64,000 nt of DNA from Thiohalorhabdus sp. Cl-TMA (GTDB lineage: Bacteria; Pseudomonadota; Gammaproteobacteria; Thiohalorhabdales; Thiohalorhabdaceae): positions 1 through 64,000 of the forward strand of contig NZ_JBGUAW010000007.1 of the NCBI RefSeq assembly GCF_041821045.1. The letters run 5' to 3'. The position numbers were made by a program, and so were the translations under genes. The notes under the pieces were generated by a model. It was not told the DNA's origin and ran no database searches. It saw only the letters and a program-made list of their open reading frames with translations. Shown here one piece after another: positions 35,474 to 45,154 of the stretch. Within the stretch, counting starts at the first letter, position 1; each line of letters starts with the position of its first letter.

Positions 35474-35632
35474 TCAGGAGCGCTGCATGCGCTCCAGGGC
35501 CTGGCGCAGGGAGTCCATGGTCGGCGGCTTGAGCAGGTAGTCGTCGAATAGCTCGGCCGGCTCTCCCTCCACCAACAGCAGCCGCTGCGGGCGGTATTCC
35601 TCCTCCCCGTAGGACCGCGTCCGCAGGCGCAT
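35474..35632 (-). pseudogene. Miniature receiver-like ORF, probable response-regulator remnant
   Basis: A 52-aa frame reads PQRLLLVEGEPAELFDDYLLKPPTMDSL. It joins a beta1-like start of a receiver (LLVEGEP, compare LLVEDEP) directly to its last helix region (DDYLLKP...LRQALERM). The phosphorylated aspartate and the middle of the fold are missing. The frame stays open upstream of the ATG without another start. It converges with the histidine kinase gene. It is best read as an internally deleted response regulator, though a short functional peptide cannot be excluded. Confidence 0.4.
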
Positions 35633-35830
35633 GGAGGGGCGCTCAGGCCCGCGGGAACCGTTTCTCGCTGCGTACTGATTCGACCCGCTTTTCGGTGAGC
35701 GCCCGAGCGCCCATTCCCTGGTGGATAAGGTACCGACGGCGCCACCCCGCGGGTACGGCTCCCGCAGAACAAGGCGCTGTGCCTATCCGAGCCCTCCTTC
35801 CTCTGAGCGGGCGCCGCGACGTTCGGCGCG

Positions 35831-38800
35831 TCAGTCCCAAAGGCCGGGGAGCACCGGCGCGCCGCTGCGCAGGTAGGCGTGGAAATCCTCCTCTGCCATG
35901 GGTCGCCCGAACAGGTAGCCCTGTCCCGAGCCGCAGCCCCAGGCCTTGACCCGCTCGGCCTGGTCCCGGGTCTCGATGCCTTCGGCAACCGTACTCAGAT
36001 TGAGCGAGGAAGCCATCAGCAGGATGGTTTCGGTGATGGTGCGACTCTGGGTATTCCAGGCCAGGTCCTGGACGAAGGATTTGTCGATCTTCAGGGTCTT
36101 CACCGGCAGCTGCTTGAGGTTGATCAGGGAGGAATAGCCGGTCCCGAAGTCGTCCACGGCGAACTGGATGCCCCGCCGGTTCAGGGCGGCCATTTTGTTC
36201 GGCACGGAGGGGTCCTCCAGCAGTACGGTCTCGGTGATCTCAAGGATCACCATCCATCCCGGGAGCCCGGACGATTCCAGGGCGCCCTCCACCTGCTCCA
36301 CGAACCCGGGATGGGCGAACTGCCGGGGACTGACGTTGACCGCCAGGTGCCAGTCCCGGGGCAGCATGCCCCGCCGCCGCCATGCCTCGGCCCGTTGCAG
36401 GGCCTGCTGGAGTATCCAGCCGCCCAGCGGGACGATGAAGCCGTTCTGCTCCGCCAGCGGGATGAAGACGTCGGGGCCCACGGATCCGCGCTCCGGATGA
36501 TTCCAGCGCACCAGGACCTCGGCACCGGAGACCCGACCGTCCCCGAGCTCCACCAGCGGCTGGAAGTGCAGATCCAGCTCGCCGTTCAGAATGCCCAGCC
36601 GCAGCTCCTGCCCCAGGGAAAGCCGTTCCTGGATCGCCGCCAGGGCCTCGGGACGGAAGAATCGGATCTGGCCCTTGCCGGCCTGCTTCGCCTCGTACAT
36701 GGCAGAATCCGCGCGGCGCAGCACCTCGTCGGCCCGCTCCCCCGCCTCCACCGGGAAGAGGGAGATGCCCTGGCTGACGTTGAGGTGGAGACTGGTGTCG
36801 GCCACGGCCACCGGGGCTTCCATGGCCTCCTGCAGGCGCTCGGCCACCTGCTGGGCGGCATGGCCCGCCGCCTCCAGGGAATCGCCGAGATGGGGCAGAA
36901 GGATCACGAACTCGTCGCCGCCGAAGCGGGCCATGGTGTCCTCGGCCCGCAGCTCCCTTATCAGCCGCCCGGTAAGGGCCTTCAGCACCTCATCGCCCAC
37001 GGAGTGGCCCATGCTGTCGTTGACGGGCTTGAAGTCGTCCAGGTCGAGGAACAGGAGCCCGCCCACCAGTTGGTGCCGCTTGGCCCGCTCCACCTCCTCG
37101 CCCAGGCGCTCCACCAGCAGGGCCCGGTTGGCCAGGCCGGTCAAGGGGTCGCGGTAGGACAGGCGGGCCACTTCCACCTCGTGGGCCTTGCGCTCCGTGA
37201 GGTCCGTGCCGAAGCCGATCAGATAGGGCCGCTGATTGAGCGTCACCCGACGGCTCTGGAAATGGTAGGGAATGGGGGGCTTGCTCCGGGACAGGACCCA
37301 GGCCTCGGCCGTGTTCTCCCCCGCCTCGAAGACCTCGCGCATGCGCTGCCTGATGGCGGAGCGGTCCTCCTCCCGGATGAAGGCCAGGGGCCCCCGCTCC
37401 TGAAGCTCCTTCCCGGAGGCGCCCGTCACCCGTTCCATATTCTGGTTCCAGCGGACGAGCTGCAGGTCCTCGTCAATGACGTAGAACAGGCCCGGCAGGC
37501 TGTCTGTCATGGCCCGGTTGAAGTCCCGCTCCTGCCGCAGGCTCCGGTGCACCACCTTCTCTTCGGTAACATCCCGGAAATGGCAGGAATAGTGGGCCGG
37601 CTGCCCCCGGTGGTCCGCATGGCACTGCACCACCCCCACTACCGGCACCTCCTCGCCGCTCGCCGTGAGAACGGCCAGCTCGCCCTCCCAGGGACGTCCA
37701 GAGGCGGACTGGGGCATAGCCACCCCGCTCAGGAAGGCCCAGGCCCATTGCGGGTGGAGCTCCTCCAGGTACCGGGCCCGCACCTCCCCGTCGGGGGACC
37801 CGGAGACCAATTCCCGGGCCGCCCGGTTCAGGTAGATCAACCGTCGCTCGGCATCGGCGATCCCCACGAAGTCCGGGGTGCTCTCGACGATCTGGGCGAG
37901 GCGGTCCCGGGAGCGGGCCGTCTCCTCCGCCTCCGTGACATCGGTGAAGAAGCCCTCCAGGAAGGTCCCGCCGCTGTCCGGGTCCGGGACCGGGCGGCCC
38001 CGCTCCCAGATCCAGCGAATCCCGTCCTCGGGGTCCCGCAGGCGATAGCGCACTTCGTATGGGGCCCCCTCGGCCACCGCCGCCTGGACCCGGCCCCAGA
38101 CCGCCTCGCGGTCCTCCTCGTGGATCAGCCGGGCATAGGGATAGTGCCGACGGAACCGCAACGCTTCCGGATAGGCGGATGTCGAGGCTTCGGCCCCGAA
38201 GCTGAGGGGCTCCATGGTCCAGTCAGGATCGTTGCGGCACCGGAACACCGTTCCGGGGATGTTGGCCAGCAGGTTGCGCTGCTCCCGCTCCCGGAAGCGC
38301 AGCCGCCGCCAGACCGGCGTGATCTGGGCCAGGTAGAGCCCCGCCCCCGCCAGCCCCACCACCAGGCCGATGGCCCCGCTCAGCAGGCCGGAGGACCAGA
38401 ACGGCGCCCGGATCTCCCGGAGCGGGAGGTTCGCCACCAGGCCCATATCCAGGCCCGGAAGCGGCGCGTACGCCGCCAGCACCCGGGCACCCCGGTAATC
38501 CCTGCCCACCATGACCCCCGTGCCGCCCCTAAGCGCCCTGGACAGGGCCTCCGCCCGCCCGGCGCTCCGGGGGACACTGATGGCAGCACCGGACGCTTCC
38601 GGGCTCCGCAGGGGGATCTCCAGTCGCTCTCCGGAACGCTCGCCGACCAGAATCTCCCCCCGCTTGCCGAAGCCGTCGAGCCGGGCCAGTCCCCGCCGGA
38701 TCTGCGACAGAGTGGCCCGGCCGGCGCCGCCCGGCTGCCCCTCGGGAAGCCGTGCCTGGGTCCGGCGATCGAAGGCGGTCACCGCCTCGATCAGCGCGGC

Positions 38801-38950
38801 GCTGCTGCGCACCATGTCCCGGAGCCGGGCGCGCTGCTCTTCCATGCCGCTCTCGTACAGGAGATAAACCCCCGCGCAGGACCCCAGGACCGGCAATGTC
38901 AGGAGCAGAAGGGTTATTAGAATCGTTCGGGGCGGGAAGCCGCAATTCAT
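35831..38950 (-). CDS. PAS-GGDEF-EAL cyclic di-GMP protein
   Basis: A 1039-aa membrane protein that makes and/or breaks c-di-GMP. Two helices (about 9-29 and 188-208) flank a periplasmic sensor domain. Three PAS-type domains lie at about 225-340, 350-465 and 475-595. The GGDEF domain (about 600-755) has an intact RFGGDEF, and the EAL domain (about 780-1025) has EVLVRW in place of EALxRW plus VDDFGTGYSSL. Both active sites look usable. The two-base ATG context near 38950 has a GGGAAG-type site nearby. It could feed the PilZ protein at 27141. Confidence 0.9.
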   Translation of the reverse strand: MNCGFPPRTILITLLLLTLPVLGSCAGVYLLYESGMEEQRARLRDMVRSSAALIEAVTAFDRRTQARLPEGQPGGAGRATLSQIRRGLARLDGFGKRGEILVGERSGERLEIPLRSPEASGAAISVPRSAGRAEALSRALRGGTGVMVGRDYRGARVLAAYAPLPGLDMGLVANLPLREIRAPFWSSGLLSGAIGLVVGLAGAGLYLAQITPVWRRLRFREREQRNLLANIPGTVFRCRNDPDWTMEPLSFGAEASTSAYPEALRFRRHYPYARLIHEEDREAVWGRVQAAVAEGAPYEVRYRLRDPEDGIRWIWERGRPVPDPDSGGTFLEGFFTDVTEAEETARSRDRLAQIVESTPDFVGIADAERRLIYLNRAARELVSGSPDGEVRARYLEELHPQWAWAFLSGVAMPQSASGRPWEGELAVLTASGEEVPVVGVVQCHADHRGQPAHYSCHFRDVTEEKVVHRSLRQERDFNRAMTDSLPGLFYVIDEDLQLVRWNQNMERVTGASGKELQERGPLAFIREEDRSAIRQRMREVFEAGENTAEAWVLSRSKPPIPYHFQSRRVTLNQRPYLIGFGTDLTERKAHEVEVARLSYRDPLTGLANRALLVERLGEEVERAKRHQLVGGLLFLDLDDFKPVNDSMGHSVGDEVLKALTGRLIRELRAEDTMARFGGDEFVILLPHLGDSLEAAGHAAQQVAERLQEAMEAPVAVADTSLHLNVSQGISLFPVEAGERADEVLRRADSAMYEAKQAGKGQIRFFRPEALAAIQERLSLGQELRLGILNGELDLHFQPLVELGDGRVSGAEVLVRWNHPERGSVGPDVFIPLAEQNGFIVPLGGWILQQALQRAEAWRRRGMLPRDWHLAVNVSPRQFAHPGFVEQVEGALESSGLPGWMVILEITETVLLEDPSVPNKMAALNRRGIQFAVDDFGTGYSSLINLKQLPVKTLKIDKSFVQDLAWNTQSRTITETILLMASSLNLSTVAEGIETRDQAERVKAWGCGSGQGYLFGRPMAEEDFHAYLRSGAPVLPGLWD

Positions 38951-39018
38951 CTATGGGGGATCAACCGAATAACCGAGCATGTCAGGCGGTTTTTACATTC
39001 GCCCCCTATCGGAAACAA

Positions 39019-39034
39019 TACGAGAAAACTCGTA
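39019..39034. promoter_or_regulatory. Palindrome upstream of the GGDEF-EAL gene
   Basis: Perfect inverted repeat TACGAG-AAAA-CTCGTA lies in a relatively AT-rich stretch about 70 bp before the GGDEF-EAL start. It could be an operator or a hairpin in the leader. The rest of the 238-bp gap shows no gene. Confidence 0.35.
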
Positions 39035-39188
39035 CGGCCGGAACCACTCTGTGTTTTCCAACTACATCAAATCGAGCTTCCGGACACTGTATAGAGCGGA
39101 AGTCCATTTTCCACAAGAATCGGATTCTACCCGGGAACGCGTCGAGAACCGGTGCTCCGCATGCCGGGCTCCGCATGCTTGCGGCGCG

Positions 39189-40649
39189 CTAACCCGATCG
39201 CTCCCGGGCCAGCTCCCCGATCCGCCGCAGGGCCCGCTCGAAGTTCCCATTCCAGGGCTGCGCGCAATTGAGCCGGAGGAAATTCCGGAACCGCTGCGTG
39301 GGCGAGAACATGGGGCCGGGCGCTATGCTGATCCCTTCCGCGAGCGCGGCCTGATAGAGCGCCAGGGAATCCACTTCGGCGGGCAGCTCCACCCAGAGGA
39401 CGAATCCACCCTCGGGATCCGTCTGGCGCGTGCCCTCCGGGAAATAGCGCGCAACCGCGCGGCGCACCCGGGCCACGGCGCGGGCGTATTCGCCGCGCAC
39501 CCGGCGCAGGTAGCGGTCGTATCCGCCCCTCGCCAGGAAATCCGCCGCCGCAAAGCCCGGGAAGGCAGGCGTGGCGGCGCTGGCGGCGTACTTCAGATAT
39601 TCCAGGCGGTCCCGAAAGCGGCCGGGTGCTGCCCAGCCCACCCGCAGTCCCGGGGACAGGGTCTTGGAGAAGGAGCCGCAGTACAGGACCCCGCCGCGGT
39701 CCTCGTAGGCCTTGGCCGCCCAGGGGCGCGGCGCCTCGAAGGCCAGGTCGCCGTAGACGTCGTCCTCGATAAGCGGCACGCCCCGTTCCTCCAGCAACGC
39801 TACCACCTCGCGCTTGCGCCCCTCCGAGGCGCGGTGGCCGAGCGGGTTGCCGAAGTTGGGCATGAGCATGGCCGCCGCCACCGGCCACTGTTCCAGGGCG
39901 AGGGCCAGGGCCTCCGGCGAGATCCCTTCGTCCGGGTCGGTGGGGATCTCCAGGGCCCGCATGCCCTGTCCCTCGATGGCCTGAAGCAGCCCATAGAAGG
40001 TGGGCGACTCGATGGCCACCACGTCGCCCGGCTCGGCCACGGCACGCAGGGAAAGCACCAGGGCCTCCTGCGCGCCGTTGGTGACCACGATCTCCTCGGG
40101 GGAGAGGCGGCAGCCGGCATCCGCCATGCGGCGGGCGATCTGCTGGCGCAGCTCCACGGGTCCCGGCGGGAAGAGATAATCCGTGGCCCGACCCGGGTAG
40201 CGACGCGGCACCCCCGAGAAGGCCCGCTGCAGCCCGTGGGTGGGCAGGAACTCCGCGTGGGGAACCGCCGCGCCAAGCTGGACCGTGTCCGGCTCGTTGG
40301 CCGCCTGCACCACCCGCAGCACCAGGGCCTGCCCGGTGACCTGGGTGGGCTGCCCCTCGGGTCGGGTCCGCTCCGGGGCCTGCGGGGGCCGCTGGGGGCG
40401 CAGGCGCACGTAGTAGCCGGAGCGCGGCCGCGCCTCGATGACCCCGCGGTCCTCCAGGAGGTGCTGGGCGGCCACCACCGTGGAAACGCTGACGCCGAAC
40501 TGGCGGGCCAGCTTGCGCACGCCGGGCAGGCGGTCGCCCGGACCGTATACACCCGCTTCCACCTGCCCGGCAATGGATCCGGCCACTTCCTCATAGCGGA
40601 ATCCGGCCAACCGAAGACTCCTCCAATAGGGTATGGGCCGGTGCCGCAT
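39189..40649 (-). CDS. MocR-type PLP regulator (GntR-aminotransferase fusion)
   Basis: A 486-aa protein with an N-terminal GntR winged helix (about 10-80, QVEAGVYGPGDRLPGVRKLARQFGVS) joined to a fold-type I aminotransferase domain (about 110-480). The PLP lysine is in CGSFSKTLSPGLRVGW and NGAQEAL is present. Such proteins sense an amino compound through PLP and regulate nearby genes. The divergent methyltransferase at 40837 may be a target, which would place it at the edge of the methylated-glycine locus. Confidence 0.87.
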   Translation of the reverse strand: MRHRPIPYWRSLRLAGFRYEEVAGSIAGQVEAGVYGPGDRLPGVRKLARQFGVSVSTVVAAQHLLEDRGVIEARPRSGYYVRLRPQRPPQAPERTRPEGQPTQVTGQALVLRVVQAANEPDTVQLGAAVPHAEFLPTHGLQRAFSGVPRRYPGRATDYLFPPGPVELRQQIARRMADAGCRLSPEEIVVTNGAQEALVLSLRAVAEPGDVVAIESPTFYGLLQAIEGQGMRALEIPTDPDEGISPEALALALEQWPVAAAMLMPNFGNPLGHRASEGRKREVVALLEERGVPLIEDDVYGDLAFEAPRPWAAKAYEDRGGVLYCGSFSKTLSPGLRVGWAAPGRFRDRLEYLKYAASAATPAFPGFAAADFLARGGYDRYLRRVRGEYARAVARVRRAVARYFPEGTRQTDPEGGFVLWVELPAEVDSLALYQAALAEGISIAPGPMFSPTQRFRNFLRLNCAQPWNGNFERALRRIGELARERSG

Positions 40650-40836
40650 GCCGGCCCGGGGCCCATATCGCCAAGCACGGCGCCCGTCCCGGCGCAGGAG
40701 CGGGCCGCCCTACGCCGAAACTGTTCCGTCTCTCCGCGTAGCGAGCCGACTCTGTGATGATACGCAGTCCGTGGCAACCGTTCCATGCCGGGGAACCGGA
40801 CCGTGCATCCCTGAGGAAATGAGGAGCAGTAGCCCG

Positions 40837-41601
40837 ATGAGCGTTCGCAATCTGCAGATGGATCCGCAATCCGGCGAGCATACCCTCCGGTCCGCCGACT
40901 ACCGCGACCGGCTTGTGGATTGGGAGTCCCGGGCCGCTTCGGGGGGCGATTTCCTCGAGCGGCTCCTCCACCGGCAGGATGTCCGCAGCGTGGCCGACGT
41001 TGCCTGCGGAACCGGGGTGACCGCCCTGGGCCTGGCCCGGTCGGGACTGACGGTCACCGCCGCCGACGGCTCCCCGCACATGGTGGCAAAGACCCGGGAG
41101 GCGGCGGACGAGCAGGGGGTGGCCCTGGCCGATGCCCGGGTAGCGGACTGGATGCGGCTGGACCGCGACCTGGGGGCGAACCGCTTCGATGCGGTGGTCT
41201 GCCTGGGGGACGCCTTCAGCCACCTGTTCGAGAGCGAGGCCCGCCGCGACGCCGTGGAGGCCTTTTACCGGACCGTGCGTCCCGGCGGCCTGCTCATCCT
41301 GGACCACCGCAACTACGACGCCCTGCTGGAATCCGGGACCGGTTCCCGACCCTATCAGAGCGGCCAGGACGTGGAGGCCTGGCCCACGGCGCTCAACCGC
41401 TACCTGACCCGCTTCGAGTACCGCTTCCGGGACGGCGCCCGATTCCAGCGAAGCATGTACCCGCTCCGCCAGGACTACGTTTCCCATCTGCTCGAGGACG
41501 CGGGCTTCGTGGACGTGGAGCGCTTCGGTGACTTCCAACGGCCCTACAATCGGCTCGCGGCGCGCCTCATCCAGCAGGTGGGCCGCAAGCCGCGCGGCTA
41601 G
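40837..41601 (+). CDS. SAM methyltransferase, glycine/sarcosine N-methyltransferase-like
   Basis: Class I SAM-dependent methyltransferase of 254 aa. The SAM-binding motif is VADVACGTGVTALGLARSG and the acidic loop is AADGSPHMV. The segment GGLLILDHRNYDALLESG resembles glycine/sarcosine N-methyltransferases of halophiles. The ATG at 40837 follows GAGGAG. It stands next to dimethylglycine-demethylating genes, so glycine, sarcosine or dimethylglycine is a reasonable substrate, but this is not proven. Confidence 0.7.
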   Translation: MSVRNLQMDPQSGEHTLRSADYRDRLVDWESRAASGGDFLERLLHRQDVRSVADVACGTGVTALGLARSGLTVTAADGSPHMVAKTREAADEQGVALADARVADWMRLDRDLGANRFDAVVCLGDAFSHLFESEARRDAVEAFYRTVRPGGLLILDHRNYDALLESGTGSRPYQSGQDVEAWPTALNRYLTRFEYRFRDGARFQRSMYPLRQDYVSHLLEDAGFVDVERFGDFQRPYNRLAARLIQQVGRKPRG

Positions 41602-41803
41602 CCCGCCCCCCTGTGCGGGGCTGTCACCGACGCGCGTGTCGCCAGGAGCCAAGCGGGCGTCGTCCGCGCAACGGCTCCCGGCGGGCGCTTCAGCCATTGT
41701 TGAATGCACCGGAGCATCGCGAGCGCCGGAATCCCCCGGATCTCCGGCGCCGCGCCCCCGACGGCCGGCAATCCACACCGTCCTTGGAGCAAGGAGCGCA
41801 ACA

Positions 41804-43045
41804 ATGGCACAGACAGCCCCGCGTCATGTCCCCGTCAACCTGCGTCAGACCGGAAGCAACGGAACCCGGTTACTTGTAGACACGCGGGTGCGCAAGTCGC
41901 CCTTCTGGCATCTCTCCGTGGAGCACGGCTGCTGGTCGGCCACCGTCTACAACCACATGTACCATCCGCGCGCCTATATTCCCCTGGAAGAGGGCGGTCT
42001 CCTCAAGGAATACGAGTACCTCACCAACCACGTGACACTGTGGAACGTGGCCGTGGAGCGCCAGATCCGCATCAAGGGCCCCGACGCCCTGGACTTCGCC
42101 GACCTCCTGGTTACCCGGGACCTGCACAGGAAATGTCCGGTACCGGGGAAATGCCGCTACGTTCTCCTCTGCGACGAGTCCGGCGGCATCGTCAACGACC
42201 CCGTGCTCCTGCGGGTGGCCGAGGACGAGATCTGGCTATCCATCTCCGACTCCGACGTCCTGACCTGGGCCCGGGGGGTCGCCATGGGGCGCTCCTACAA
42301 CGTCGCCATCGACGAGATCGACGTTTCCCCTTTGCAGATCCAGGGCCCCAAGGCCAGGGACCTCATGAACCGACTGGTGGCCCTCGGCCGCATGGGCGCC
42401 GAGGTCCTGGAGCTGCGCTATTACCACATGTGCCACACGCGCTTCGACGGCATCGACGTAGTGGTCTCGCGTACCGGCTTCTCCGGGGAGATCGGCTACG
42501 AGCTCTACCTGCCCGAGGCGGACCGGCACGCGGAGGCCGTCTGGGGCGCCCTCATGGAGGTGGGCGCCGAGCTCCACATCCGGGTCATCGCCCCCAGCCA
42601 CATTCGCCGCCTGGAGGCCGGGATCCTCTCCTACGGGCAGGACATGGACCTCTCCACCAGCCCCTTCGAGGTGGGCCTGGGCTGGCAGGTGGACTTCGAC
42701 AAGGAAGACTTCATCGGCAAGCGCGCCCTGGCGGAGATCGCCCGGCGCGGGGTGGACCGCAGGCTGGTGGGCGTGGCCATGGAAGGCGATCCCATAAGCT
42801 GGTACCCGGCGGACTTCTATCCGGTGTACGAAGCCGCGGCGGACCGGGACATCGGCTATGTCACCAGCGCCTTCCAATCCCCTTCCCTGGGCTGCAACAT
42901 CGGGCTGGCCATGGTGCCCACCAGCCACGCGGAGCCCGGCACTCCCCTGCGTGTGGGCCTGCCGGAGCACCCCGAGCCCGTGCGGGCCGCGGTGGCGGAG
43001 GTGCCCTTCAAGGACCCCTTGAAACAGATCCCCAAGGCCAGCTGA
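41804..43045 (+). CDS. GcvT-fold demethylase, DmdA-like
   Basis: About 413 aa. It has the folate-binding aminomethyltransferase fold: TVYNHMYHP at the N-terminus, NVAVERQIRIKGPDALDF, DVSPLQIQGPKA, then the SRTGFSGEIGYELYL motif and a C-terminal barrel. The layout follows DmdA (DMSP demethylase) more than GcvT. In this locus an alternative is demethylation of a methylated glycine with transfer of one carbon to tetrahydrofolate. The ATG follows AAGGAG in GCAAGGAGCGCAACAATG. The substrate needs testing. Confidence 0.75.
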   Translation: MAQTAPRHVPVNLRQTGSNGTRLLVDTRVRKSPFWHLSVEHGCWSATVYNHMYHPRAYIPLEEGGLLKEYEYLTNHVTLWNVAVERQIRIKGPDALDFADLLVTRDLHRKCPVPGKCRYVLLCDESGGIVNDPVLLRVAEDEIWLSISDSDVLTWARGVAMGRSYNVAIDEIDVSPLQIQGPKARDLMNRLVALGRMGAEVLELRYYHMCHTRFDGIDVVVSRTGFSGEIGYELYLPEADRHAEAVWGALMEVGAELHIRVIAPSHIRRLEAGILSYGQDMDLSTSPFEVGLGWQVDFDKEDFIGKRALAEIARRGVDRRLVGVAMEGDPISWYPADFYPVYEAAADRDIGYVTSAFQSPSLGCNIGLAMVPTSHAEPGTPLRVGLPEHPEPVRAAVAEVPFKDPLKQIPKAS

Positions 43046-43157
43046 ACGGAATTCGTGGTCCCGCCCGCCAAGCCGAACGGGCGCCGGGCGGGGCGCCACC
43101 CATCTGGGCCGGACGCCGCGACCGGAAACGGTCCCGCCCCGGCGGGGAGCCGGAACC

Positions 43158-43559
43158 ATGCGCGAATCAACCCGTCAGCTACTCGGCCGCTACTTCCGTG
43201 CCTACAATGCGCGGGATATCGAGAAGCTGCTCCTCCTGGTCCACGACGACCTGCTGCACGACGTGGAAACCTGCCGGCGGGAGATCGGCAAGCAGGCCTT
43301 CGCCCGCTTCCTGGCCGCCAAGAACGCCCGCTGCGACGAGCATGTCTACGACCTGGAGATCCTGGTCAGCCGCGACGGCCGCCATGCCGCGGCCGAATAC
43401 AAGGTGCTGGGCTTCTTCCTGGAACCGGGTGACCGGCCCGCGCCGTCGGCGGAGACCTACCGGGTGGGTGCCGGGACCTTCTTCGATGTCCGCGACGGGC
43501 GCATCGGCCGGATCAGCAGCTACGGCGGACGGTGGGGGCTGTGGGGACAGGCGGCCTGA
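43158..43559 (+). CDS. SnoaL-like/NTF2-fold protein
   Basis: A 133-aa single cone-shaped NTF2-like domain (LLGRYFRAYNARDIEKLLLLVHDDL at the start, VRDGRIGRISSYGG near the end). Such domains occur as isomerases, hydrolases or ligand-binding modules, and no catalytic residue set is certain here. It follows the demethylase by about 110 bp on the same strand and converges with gbdR, so a role in the same pathway is plausible. Confidence 0.75.
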   Translation: MRESTRQLLGRYFRAYNARDIEKLLLLVHDDLLHDVETCRREIGKQAFARFLAAKNARCDEHVYDLEILVSRDGRHAAAEYKVLGFFLEPGDRPAPSAETYRVGAGTFFDVRDGRIGRISSYGGRWGLWGQAA

Positions 43560-43601
43560 GCGCGCCGGGCCCCCGCCGATCGGAGGCGGCGACCCGACCG
43601 C

Positions 43602-44708
43602 CTATCCCCGGTCCGGGGTCAGCACCGCCCTGGGCTCTCCGCTCCGCCCGGCCCCGGCCTGCTCCCACTCGGCCAGCGGCCCCTCCGGCAGCTCCCCGGT
43701 GTCCTCGGGAGGTTCCCCGGACGACCGCGGCCGGGTCTCGGGGTTCCGGCGCCGACGGTCGGCGCTCGGCGGCTGACCGAAGAAATCCCGGTAGCACTTG
43801 CTGAAGTGCGGGGCGGAAACGAAACCGCAGGCGAGGGCCACCTCGTGGATGGGTAGCGCGGTCTGGACCAGCAGCCGGCGCGCCCGGGCCAGGCGCAGCT
43901 CCAGGTAGTAGCGGGTGGGCGGGCAGCCCAGGTACTTGCGGGACAGCCGCTCCAACTGCCGCCGGGAGAGCCCCACGTAGCCGGCCAGCTCGTCCAGATC
44001 GATGGGCTCCTCGATGTTGGTCTCCATCAGGGCCACCGCCTCCAGCAGCTTGGGGTGGCTGGTGGCCAGCCGCTGCTGCATGGGGATGGGCTGCATCTGC
44101 TGCGGCCCCCGCATGTGCTCGCCCACGAACTCCTCGGAGATGGAGGCCGCCAGCTCCCGGCCGTGACGCTTGGCGATCAGGTGCAGCATCAGGTCGAGGG
44201 GGGCGCTGCCGCCCGCGCAGGTGATGCGGTTGCGGTCCACCACGAACACCTCACGGGAGATGTCCGCCCGGGGGAAGTTCTCGCGCATGCCCGGGATGTA
44301 CTCCCAGTGCACGGTGCACCGATAGCCGTCCAGCAGGCCCGCCGCCGCCAGCAGATGGCTCCCCGTGCAGATGCCTCCCAGAACCGTGCCGCCGCTGGCC
44401 AGGCGCCGCAGCCAGGAGGTCAGGCGCCGGTCGGTGGCCCGCTCGATGCCCGTGCCGCCGCATACCAGCACCACGGGCACATTGGGGGCATCCTCCAGGC
44501 TGTACTCGGGGATCAGACGGAATCCGTTGCTCGCCTCCACGGCGCTCCCGTCACTGGTGATCGCGTACCAGTTGAACAGGCATCGGCCGGTGAGCTGGTT
44601 GGCCATGCGCAGCGCGTCCACGGCCGCCGCGAAGGCGATCATGGAAAAGTTGGGGACCACCAAAAAGCCGAAAGAAGAAGGAGCGCTCAACGCCGTCATC
44701 TCTGCCAT
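43602..44708 (-). CDS. gbdR: GlxA/AraC-family regulator GbdR
   Basis: A 368-aa activator with a DJ-1/PfpI-like N-terminal sensor domain (about 12-190; GGICTGSHLLAAAGLL around the degenerate nucleophile elbow) and a C-terminal AraC helix-turn-helix (about 220-320; DELAGYVGLSRRQLERLSRKYLG). GbdR in pseudomonads senses glycine betaine and dimethylglycine and activates dgcAB and related genes. It is divergent from dgcA, as expected. The last 45 residues are a Pro/Glu/Arg-rich tail. Confidence 0.87.
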   Translation of the reverse strand: MAEMTALSAPSSFGFLVVPNFSMIAFAAAVDALRMANQLTGRCLFNWYAITSDGSAVEASNGFRLIPEYSLEDAPNVPVVLVCGGTGIERATDRRLTSWLRRLASGGTVLGGICTGSHLLAAAGLLDGYRCTVHWEYIPGMRENFPRADISREVFVVDRNRITCAGGSAPLDLMLHLIAKRHGRELAASISEEFVGEHMRGPQQMQPIPMQQRLATSHPKLLEAVALMETNIEEPIDLDELAGYVGLSRRQLERLSRKYLGCPPTRYYLELRLARARRLLVQTALPIHEVALACGFVSAPHFSKCYRDFFGQPPSADRRRRNPETRPRSSGEPPEDTGELPEGPLAEWEQAGAGRSGEPRAVLTPDRG

Positions 44709-45154
44709 CCTTGCAAGTCGCGCCGCAGGCGCGGGTGGTGGTTTTCATCCGTTCAGCCGACCGGAAACGGCGGGGGGGTCGGCAGCCGCAATCTGCGCCT
44801 TTCGCCTGTCCGGCCCATTTTCCCCCGCAGCTCCCATTCTTTTCCGAAAAATGCCGCCTCCCCTGTCGGCAGGGGGACATGGCCTTGCCCGTGCACGCCA
44901 TGGCCGCAATCCCCTAGCGTTTCGCGGTTTTTCCCGCCCCCTTCCCCGCCGCCCGGTTCCGGGCGGAAATACGGCTCTTCCCCCCTTTCCCGCTTGGACC
45001 ACAGGCGAAGCGGACGTGCGCGACGGGTGACGCATTTCGGCAAGGGCGCGTCGCCTGAGGACGGTCGGTCCGCGGGCTCCGGGGATAGGGTTGAATTGTC
45101 GCCGGCGGCAAATCCCGCGCCGCGCGCAACCCAGCCATCTCCGGGAGAAATGCA
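44709..45154. promoter_or_regulatory. gbdR-dgcA intergenic control region
   Basis: No gene is supported in these 446 bp. Two palindromes stand out: CCCCTG-TCGG-CAGGGG at 44870-44885 and the near-perfect TTGTCGCCGGCGGCAA at 45096-45111, about 45 bp before the dgcA ribosome-binding site. The second is well placed for activator binding. GbdR dependence is inferred from the gene context. Confidence 0.5.
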
